Assembly: GCA_038277395.1 (NCBI GenBank)
Contig: CM076194.1
Coordinates: forward strand, 114,169,417-114,233,416
Direction of reading: 5' to 3'
Origin: Dryocosmus kuriphilus
Lineage: Eukaryota > Arthropoda > Insecta > Hymenoptera > Cynipidae
DNA: 64,000 nucleotides
The notes under the pieces are model-generated. The model had not been told where the DNA came from and ran no database searches. It was given only the letters and a program-made list of their open reading frames with translations. Both the position numbers and the translations under genes were made by a program. Below, one piece after another: positions 56,322 through 64,000 of the stretch (the first letter of the stretch is position 1; each line of letters opens with the position of its first letter).

Positions 56322-56690
56322 CTAGAATGCACAATATGATGCAATAAAAGTTCTAGAAGCTTCTAGACTGCAGACAAAAGAAAATACGTTTGCTATACAT
56401 TTACTTAATTCTAAGTCCACTTCATCCCGTCCTTCCTCCTCCTCCTCCTCCTCATTCATTTTAACGCCTATATGACAAAATGTCTTCTTTACAGGATCCC
56501 ACAAGATTCTTACTCCATCTTTTATAATAATTACAAACATCCCAGATACAGATAAATAAATTTCAGCGGGAGTTTTCAGTATTTTTCGTACATCTCCAAA
56601 AAATTCTATCATTGAAGTGCCTCTTTTTACACATTCACAATATTTCACGTACAATTCTACTGCAACCAAATGAGTTTCAAACAGAGGCAT
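56322..56690 (-). CDS. Small Polinton gene next to the right terminal repeat
   Basis: 122 codons from ATG 56690: MPLFETHLVAVELYVKYCE, a central hydrophobic/beta stretch (AEIYLSVSGMFVIIIKDGVR) and an uninterrupted glutamate run encoded by a GAG/GAA repeat (about 56430-56455). No lesion is visible and no family is recognised. The IYLSVSGMFVIIIKDG pattern could be a small PTB/PH-like or beta-rich fold, but that is speculation. It is the outermost gene of the element and transcribed inward. Confidence 0.5.
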   Translation of the reverse strand: MPLFETHLVAVELYVKYCECVKRGTSMIEFFGDVRKILKTPAEIYLSVSGMFVIIIKDGVRILWDPVKKTFCHIGVKMNEEEEEEEGRDEVDLELSKCIANVFSFVCSLEASRTFIASYCAF

Positions 56691-56849
56691 CTTTTAAGTG
56701 TGAAATCTAATAGTAATGAAGAAACTCAAATTTAACACTTGTATTTTCTCAGATATTTAATCTCACTTTTTCGCGTTGTGAACAATTTGGATGTTTAATG
56801 CTGACTGACAAAATTTAATATGAAATGTACTTATATATTTACAATTAAT

Positions 56850-57444
56850 ATAGGTACTATCTTTGTCTATTAATATATCCCCTCTTTTTCCTTAAAGTTC
56901 TAGAAGCATCTACAAGTTTAAAAACATCTGCGATTTAACGTTTTAAAACGCAATTCATCAGTGACCTTGAAGTTGTTTTCGAAAAATTCTTTTCTCGCAA
57001 CTACGCAGCATATTTTCTAGAAGCTAATGGAGAGAGAGAGGGAGAGAGATTTCCCTCTTTCTCCTAAGGTTCTAGAATTTTCTACAGGTTCAGACGCGTC
57101 CCCAATTCAACGTTCTGATACGTAGTTTAATGAGATCATCGCGCAAATTTTTAGAAGCTAATAGGGGGTTAGAAGGGGTGGAGGGGGAAGAGGAAGTTGT
57201 TTTTCATTAATGTCGTGTCTCGCAATTGCGTAGTAAATGATATCATCGAGAACATTCTAGAAACTTATGGGCGATAGAGGGTTCGGAGGGGGAAGGGGAA
57301 GATGTTTTCGCCAATTTCGTGCTTAGTGACGTCACATCGAACATTCTAGAAGCTTAGCACGGACATGAACCACTTCAGCTCTCGAACGGCCTCGAAGCCG
57401 GTAAGGTAGAAATCGTGGTCCAGAAACCCCCCTGTATAACTACT
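56850..57444 (-). repeat. Right terminal inverted repeat of the Polinton
   Basis: About 595 bp, inverted copy of 34039-34715. The outer ~120 bp are close to identical to the left end, while the inner modules differ by indels. It is slightly shorter than the left copy. Confidence 0.92.
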
Positions 57445-57450
57445 ACCATA

Positions 57451-58980
57451 CCTTGTCGTTCTGGGGTATACACCCCTATCTCCATCTTACCAAACCGACT
57501 TTAAAGCGGGAGACCGTTTAGTTCGACAGGCGTGTTCTGCCAGTTCCGTCCGTTGTATCCTCGCTAGTTCTTTCCGAACTCCATTCATATTTTGTTAGCG
57601 TTTCAATGACACATATCATTGATATAATTGCAGGACCTGGGATAACGAGAGAACCGGTCACCTTCCGCTTCCGTCCATACAACTCAATCAATTTAAGCGT
57701 AGATTCACACACATTCACACCACCTCATAGAACATTGTAACCGCGTTCACACTACATGCACACATAAAATTGTAACATCGATACACACGCTTGCACACAC
57801 ACTATACGAGACCGTCCCTAACACACTTAAAACGTAACACAGATTCACACACATTTAGAGCTTTAATTTACAGGAGAATAAATCGAAGTATTATGTTGTT
57901 AACTAGAAATGATCTGTTTTAACTCTCTTAAAACCTTAACCCTGACTAGGCTGAAGCATCCGGTAAGACAGTAAATTGGGGGTGTGAAAAACATATCGTT
58001 ACACCATGAACATTTATTTTCTTATGAACACCAGACGATTGGTTTTAATTTTGATAGTTAAAAAAATAAAAAAAACATTATCTTCAGTGCGCAATTGTTC
58101 AAAATCTGGGCCTGACGAAAAGTGAGCAGTCGAGATTAAAACTATTTCTCTCGGAAAAGATATCAATATTTCCATTATTTTTGCACTTAGAATGGTCATT
58201 CAGTCACTCTTTCAGACTATTTTTTTTTTCTTTCTAAATCAGAATCTGATATTATTTTTTACCTATTCTGCAAATTTAACAAGTTAAATGTTAAATGTTT
58301 TTACAAAATACAATCGTATTACTTTCTACTAACAATAAATTGTTGTCTTTTTCATATTGCAAAAATTTGTTAATTTATCTTTTTCTTGCCCAAATTATGA
58401 GAGTGAAAAGAGAATAAAGTGCATTGATCAATATTGCACTATGTAAAACGAGTTACTTTTTATTTTAACAAATATTTTTTAAACAAGTGGCGAATTTCAT
58501 TATTTTAATCCAAAAAAAGTTTTAACAGGTTTTTTGGGCGATTAAAAAGATAAAACGTCTCCTGGCATTTTTGTTTTAAACTGACAGTTTTCGAGAAAAT
58601 TTAATTAAATTTTTAAAAATCACAGTTTTTGCGAATGCTATAACTTATGAATTTTTATCTGAATCGTTTTTCAGTTACCGATTTGAACATCTTAATGCAT
58701 GTAAATTTTTTTACAAAATACAATCGTATCACTTCCTACTAAGTTTAAACAACCAAATTACCAATTAATAATATTTTTATCTGTATCTTATATTGTTATT
58801 TCTTAAAAAAAGTATAATTCACGAACCTTGTAATTGTTTTCGCATAAAAGTATTTACGATCGATGTTTATTGTCGTACTAACATTAAAATAATTATCTAT
58901 TCTTTAAATTTATAATATTTTTTTTTGTATTTTTTTTTATGATTTCCATAAGAACTATAGTGGTATAGTTTGATTTTCAT
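57451..58980. other. Gene-free flank right of the Polinton
   Basis: 57690-57870 is rich in cacaca/ttcacac motifs. The rest is AT-rich. A ~50-bp segment with acaaaatacaatcgtat occurs twice (about 58300-58345 and 58705-58745). No coding frame has recognisable features. Confidence 0.5.
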
Positions 58981-60240
58981 AGTATTTATTTTTTTACATT
59001 CTCATCAGAGAAGGTATTAGATTTATGTAAAATTTGACTTTCGCGGATTTCATGAAATCTCCACGTTTTGAGACCCCCTGAGTCAGAAAAAACGGTTTTT
59101 ACGACCGTGTCTGTCTGCCTGTTGTCGTTGTCGTCGTTGTCGTCGTCGTCGTCTGTGACCGCGCTAACTTTCGAAGGATTAATCGGATTGGAATGCGCTT
59201 TGGTACACTTCTTTAAGGGGTAAAAAGAAAGGACGAGTTCGTTAACCAGCGGTTTTTGACCAACGGTTATGGTTTTATCCATCAAAAACTGTTTTCATAA
59301 AATCAAAAAATTCATTTTCCGGCTAAACTATGAGAGATACAAAAAAAATGTAAGAAAGTAAAATTGTTCATCTGAAAAATATCTACAAATTTTGTCTTAA
59401 CCGTTTTTTGATAAAATGAACAGTTTTTGTTTTAATCAAGAAAACGCTATTAAAATTAAAAAACTCTGGTTTCCCGCCAAAATATTCAAGATACAAAAAA
59501 TTGGTAAAGAACAAAGTTGTTCAATTCAAAAATATCTACAAATTTTGTTTTAACCATTTTTTGGTAAAACGCACGGTTTTTGTTTTAATCGATAAAACGT
59601 TATTAAAAATCAAAATTTTCAAATTTCCCACCAAACTATGCAAGATACGGAAAAATGATAACAAACAAAGTTGTTCACCTTAAAAAGGTCTACAAATTTG
59701 CTCTCTATCATTTTTTTGAGCAGACGCGTAGTTTTTGAGTTATTCGTGAAATACGTTATGAAGTATAAAGAAAACCACTTTTCAGCAAAACTTTGCAAGA
59801 TATGAGAAAATATTAATAAGCAAAATTGTTCACCTTGGAAAGAGCTACACAATTTATTTATAAGACTCAACGTTTTACTTTTAAGAATCGAAATCCTGTA
59901 TTGTGAAAATTTGGAAAATCACAAAAAAACTTTACCAATCTACAATGTGTTTTAAAAAAATGTAATTATCGAGCGCGAAGCGCGAGTGTCATGATGAGAA
60001 TGTATTCCTTAAGGGCGATAGAGCCTTAAGTAAAATAGTTCCTTTTGGAATTTTTAATGTAAAGGTTTATAGGATCCATAAACACCGAGCGCGTAGCGCG
60101 AGGTGAATAATTTATCGAGCGCGAAGCGCGAGTGCCAACAGACGCGCGCCCTAGGCGCGCTCACACTTCGCGCGAAGCGCGCGATGAGAATGTGCCCGCG
60201 AAGCGTGCAGATTTTTTACATTAAATATCTATTAATATTT
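58981..60240 (+). repeat. Repeat family R, long-tail copy
   Basis: In order: tctcatcagagaaggtatta, the tttcgcggatttcatgaaat block, a GTC/GTT trinucleotide run (59119-59152), the ttaaccagcggtttttgacc block, four ~120-bp sub-repeats built on gcaagata, gttgttca and aaatctacaaattttg, and a G+C-rich palindromic tail (59965-60215). This is the orientation opposite to the copies at 31-33 kb. Confidence 0.85.
59965..60215. repeat. G+C-rich palindrome cluster (tail of family R)
   Basis: Within 250 bp there are several near-perfect palindromes, including gagcgcgaagcgcgag (twice), gcgcgccctaggcgcgc, cttcgcgcgaag and a gcccgcgaagcg-type end. They stand out in an otherwise AT-rich unit. The same cluster occurs at 24730-24970 and, inverted, at 30972-31230. 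Confidence 0.85.
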
Positions 60241-63200
60241 ACATGTACCTAATTTGTTACATGATGAAATTATATCTAGAACGTAAATTTCTTCATTTTT
60301 TACACAATTTGGCTGAAAAAATGCAATTTTTACATTCTCCACGTTTTGAGACCCCCTGAGTCAGAAAAAAACGGTTTTTACGACCGTCTCTGTCTGTCTG
60401 TTGTCGTCGTTGTCGTTGTCGTCGTCGTCGTCGTCGTTGTCGTCGTCTGTGATCGCGATAACTTTCGAAGGACTAATCGGATTGGAGTGCGCTTTGGTAC
60501 ACTTCTTTAAGGGGTAAAAAGAAAGGACAATTTTGTTAACCAGCGGTTTTTGACCAACAGTTATGGTTTTATCCATCAAAAACGGTTTTCACAAAATCAA
60601 AAAATCCATTTTCCGGCTAAACTATGAGAGATACGAAAAAAATGTAAGGAAGTAAAATTGTTTACCATAAGAAAATATACCAATTTTATCCTAACCGTTT
60701 TTTGATAAAATGAACGGTTTTTGTTTTAATCAAGAAAACGCTATTAAAATTAAAAAACTCAGGTTTCCCACCACAATATTCAAGATAAAAAAAATTGGTC
60801 AAGAACAAAGTTGTTCAATTGAAAAATATCTACCAATTTTGTTTTAACCATTTTTTCATAAAATGCACGGTTTTTGTTTTAATCGATAAAACGTTATTAA
60901 AAATAAAAAATTTCAAATTTCCCGCCAAACTATGCAAGATGCGCAAAACTAATAACAAACAAAGCTGTTCGCCTCAAAAAGATCTACAAATTTGCTCTCT
61001 ATCATTTTTTAAGCAGACGCTTAGTTTTTGAGTTATTCGTGAAAGATGTTATGAAATATACAGAAAACCACTTTTCAGCAAAAGTATGCGAGATACGTGA
61101 AAATATCAAGAAGCAGAATTATTCACATTCCAAAGACCTACAAATTCTCTTCAAACCATTCTTTTATACAACCCATACTTTCTTCATTAAACGTGTAATC
61201 CCGTTCTTTTAATCAAAAAATACATTACTATACAGTCAATAAAAAGTTATTAAAAGTTATTGAAAAATCTGCCCACTACTCAGGCGCATTCTCATCACGC
61301 TGATCGCGCTCACCAATCAATGAAATTATATCTAAAACGTAAATTTCTTAATTTTTTACATAGTTTGGCTGAAAAATGCAATTATTACATTCTCATCAGA
61401 GAAGGTATTAGATTTATGTAAAATTTGACTTTCGCGGATTTCATGAAATCTCCACGTTTTGAGACCCCCTGAGTCAGAAAAAAACGGGTTTTTTACGACC
61501 GTGTCTGTCTGTTGTCGTCGTTGTCGTCGTTGTCGTCGTCGTCGTCTGTGGTCGCGATAACTTTCGAAGGACTAATCGGATTGGAGTGCGCTTTGGTACA
61601 CTTCTTAAGGGGTAAAAAGAAAGGATGAGTTTGTTAACCAGCGGTTTCTGGCCAACAGTTCTGGTTTTATTCATCAAAAACGGTTTTCACAAAAATCAAA
61701 AAATCCATTTTCCGGCTAAACTATGAGAGACACAGAAAAAAATGTAAGAAAGTAAAATTGTTCACCTCACAAAAATCTACAAATTTTGTCTTAACCGTTT
61801 TTTGATCAAATGAACGGTTTTTGTTTTAATCAAGAAAACGATATTAAAATTTAAAAACTCTGCTTTCCCGCCGAAATATTCAAGATACAAAAAATTGGTA
61901 AAAAACAAATTTGTTCAATTAAAAAATATCTACCAATTTTGTTTTAACCATTTTTTCATAAAATGCACGGTTTTTATTTTAATCGATAAAAACGTTATTA
62001 AAAATAAAAAATTTCAAATTTCCCGCCAAACTGTGCAAGATGCGCAAAAATAATGGTAAACAAAATTGTTCACCTCAAAAAGATCTACAAATTTTCTCTG
62101 TATTATTTTTTGAGCAGACTCGTAGTTTTTGAGTTATTCGTGAAACATGTTATGAAATATAAAGAAAACCACTTTTCAGCAAAAGTATGCGAGATACGTG
62201 AAAATATCAAGAAGCAGAATTATTCACATTCCAAAGATCTACAAATTCTCTTGAAACCATTTTTTGATACAAACCATACTTTCTTCATTGAACGTATAAT
62301 ACCGTTCTTTTAATCAGAAAATACATTACTATACAGTCAATAAAAAGTTATTAAAAGTTATTGAAAAATCTGCTCACTACTCAGGCGCATTCTCATCACG
62401 TTTCTCGCGTTCACCAATCAATGAAATTATATCTAAAACGTAAATTTCTTAATTTTTTACATAGTTTGGCTGAAAAATGCAATTTTTACATTCTCATCAG
62501 AGAAGGTATTAGATTTATGTAAAATTTGACTTTCGCGGATTTCATGAAATCTCCACGTTTTGAGGCCCCCTGAGTCAGAAAAAGGGGTTTATACGACCGT
62601 GTCTGTCTGTCTGTTGTCGTCGTTGTCGTCGTTGTCGTCGTTGTCGTCGCCTGTGATCGCGATAACTTTCGAAGGACTAATCGGATTGGAGTGCGCTTTG
62701 GTACACTTCTTTAAGGGGTAAAAAGAAAGGACGAGTTTGTTAACCAGCGGTTTTTGACCAACAGTTATGGTTTATCCATCAAAAACGGTTTTCACAAACT
62801 CAAAAAATCCATTTTCCGGCTAAACTATGAGAGATACAAAAAAAATGAAAGTAAGTAAAATTGTTCTTCTCAAAAAAAATCTACAAATTTTGTCTTAACC
62901 GTTTTTTGACAAAATGAATGGTTTTTGTTTTAATCAAGAAAACGCTATTAAAATTTAAAAACTCTGGTTTCCCGCCAAAATATTCAAGATACAAAAAATT
63001 GGTAAAGAGAAAAGTTGTTCAACTCAAAAATACCTACCAATTTTTTTAACCATTTTTTCATAAATTGCACGGTTTTTGTTTTAATCGATAAGGCGTTATT
63101 AAAAAGAAAAAATTTCAAATTTCCCGCCAAACTATGCAAGATGCGCAAAAATAATAATAAACAAAGTTGTTCGCCTCAAAAAGATCTACAAATTTGCTCT

Positions 63201-63726
63201 CTATCATTTTTTGAGCAGACGCGTAGTTTTTAAGTTATTCGTGAAACATGTTATGTAATATAAAGAAAACCACTTTCCAGCAAAAGTATGCGAGATACGT
63301 GGAAATATCAAGAAGCAGAATTATTCACATTCCAAAAACCTACAAATTCTCTGGAAACGTTTTTTTGACACAAGCCATACTTTCTTCATTAAACGTATAA
63401 TACCGTTCTTTTAATCAAAAAATACATTACTATACAGTCAATAAAAAGTTATTAAAAGTTATTGAAAAATCTGCCCACTACTCAGGCGCATTCTCATCAC
63501 GTTTCTCGCGCTCACCAATCAATGAAATTATATCTAAAACGTAAATTTCTTAATTTTTTACGTAATTTGGCTGAAAAATGCAATTTTTACATTCTCATCA
63601 GAGAAGGTATTAGATTTATGTTATCTTTGACTTTCGCGGATTTCATGAAATCTCCACGTTTTGAGACACCCTGAGTCAGAAAAAACGGGTTTTACGACCG
63701 TGTCTGTCTGTCTGTTGTCGTCGTTG

Positions 63727-63758
<32 letters not shown>

Positions 63759-64000
63759 GTTGTCGTCGTCTGTGATCACGATAACTTTCGAAGGACTAAT
63801 CGGATTGGAGTGCGCTTTGTTACACTTCTTTAAGAGGTAAAATGAAAGGACGAGTTCGTTAACCAGCGGTTTTTGACCAACAGTTATGGTTTTAGCCATC
63901 AAAAACGGTTTTCACAAAATCATGAAATCCATTTTCCGGCTAAACTATGAGAGATACAAAAAAAATGAAAGTAAGTAAAATTGTTCTTCTCAAAAAAATC
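60241..64000 (+). repeat. Repeat family R, tandem short-tail units (1101-bp period)
   Basis: Head-to-tail units end in the ctactcaggcgcattctcat block instead of the palindrome cluster. This landmark lies at 61268, 62369 and 63470, giving two exact 1101-bp periods. The trinucleotide runs are at 60401-60450, 61511-61549, 62611-62650 and 63714-63772 and differ in length. Units also share the minus-strand frame starting MMDKT or MMAKT (60579, 61677, 63902). The copy near 62770 has lost one T and is shifted. The array runs off the window. Confidence 0.88.

Larger units (their letters stand above)
34039..57444. mobile_element. Polinton/Maverick element, 23.4 kb
   Basis: Complete from end to end. 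The outermost bases are agtagttat and, at the right, ataactact. A 6-bp target duplication is tccata at 34033-34038 and accata at 57445-57450, with one mismatch. AG starts and 6-bp duplications are typical of Polintons. Between ~600-680-bp terminal inverted repeats lie protein-primed DNA polymerase B, integrase, packaging ATPase, adenain-like protease, major and minor capsid genes and accessory genes. Later insertions are two mariners and one R1-like retrotransposon; without them the element is ~16.3 kb. Most genes carry lesions, so the copy is inactive but could be mobilised in trans through its ends. Confidence 0.95.

Noticed and set aside
57518..57718. 66-codon minus frame just right of the Polinton
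   Set aside because: Short, no recognisable motif and outside the element; no supporting promoter or homologous copy in the window.

Overview
The window is eukaryotic and AT-rich. It has GT-AG introns, several mariner elements, an R1-like non-LTR retrotransposon, an errantivirus remnant and a Polinton/Maverick. This mix suggests an arthropod genome, most likely an insect. A hymenopteran is a guess I cannot prove from sequence alone. Only one gene looks like an intact host gene, a nine-exon Rad17 checkpoint clamp-loader gene (13008-16335). Nearly everything else is repetitive or mobile DNA, much of it nested.

Layout. 1-7480: a satellite of ~142-bp monomers that contains a higher-order block (copies at 1, ~1160 and ~3600, the last two 2439 bp apart). 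7481-10145: gene-free DNA with a ~155-bp tandem repeat, a 156-bp hAT-like MITE with a perfect 8-bp target duplication, and a 26-bp poly-G run. 10146-12498: a decayed pogo/Tigger-type transposase on the minus strand. 13008-16335: Rad17, whose fifth coding intron is almost filled by a ~1.09-kb terminal-inverted-repeat element. 16820-25130: a large element with ~300-bp terminal inverted repeats. It holds a spliced but broken copy of a multi-copy animal protein family with an HEEVDTK motif, and a 1296-bp mariner inserted in that gene. 25700-26025: a fold-back element. 26290-30655: an errantivirus-like pol and env remnant with a 3' LTR. 30968-33005: repeat family R, inverted relative to the copies at 24.3 kb and 59-64 kb. 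33554-33997: an array of hairpin-forming palindromes.

34039-57444 is a 23.4-kb Polinton bounded by ~600-680-bp terminal inverted repeats and a near-perfect 6-bp target duplication (tccata/accata). It carries protein-primed DNA polymerase B, major and minor capsid proteins, an adenain-like protease, a PX-like protein, a phospholipase-A2-like protein, a packaging ATPase, a DUF8207-type protein, a small conserved protein, a chromodomain integrase and several small minus-strand genes. Nearly every recognised gene carries a stop or frameshift, so the element is dead as it stands. Two mariners sit near its left end, and an R1-clade non-LTR element has split the polymerase gene and removed part of its exonuclease domain.

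57451-58980 is gene-free AT-rich DNA. 58981-64000 is a head-to-tail array of family R with an exact 1101-bp period in its last part. In the Polinton, capsid, maturation and membrane-active genes run leftward and packaging ATPase and integrase genes run rightward from an 85-bp divergent promoter near 51.17 kb. This is the usual morphogenesis-plus-integration gene set of the group.
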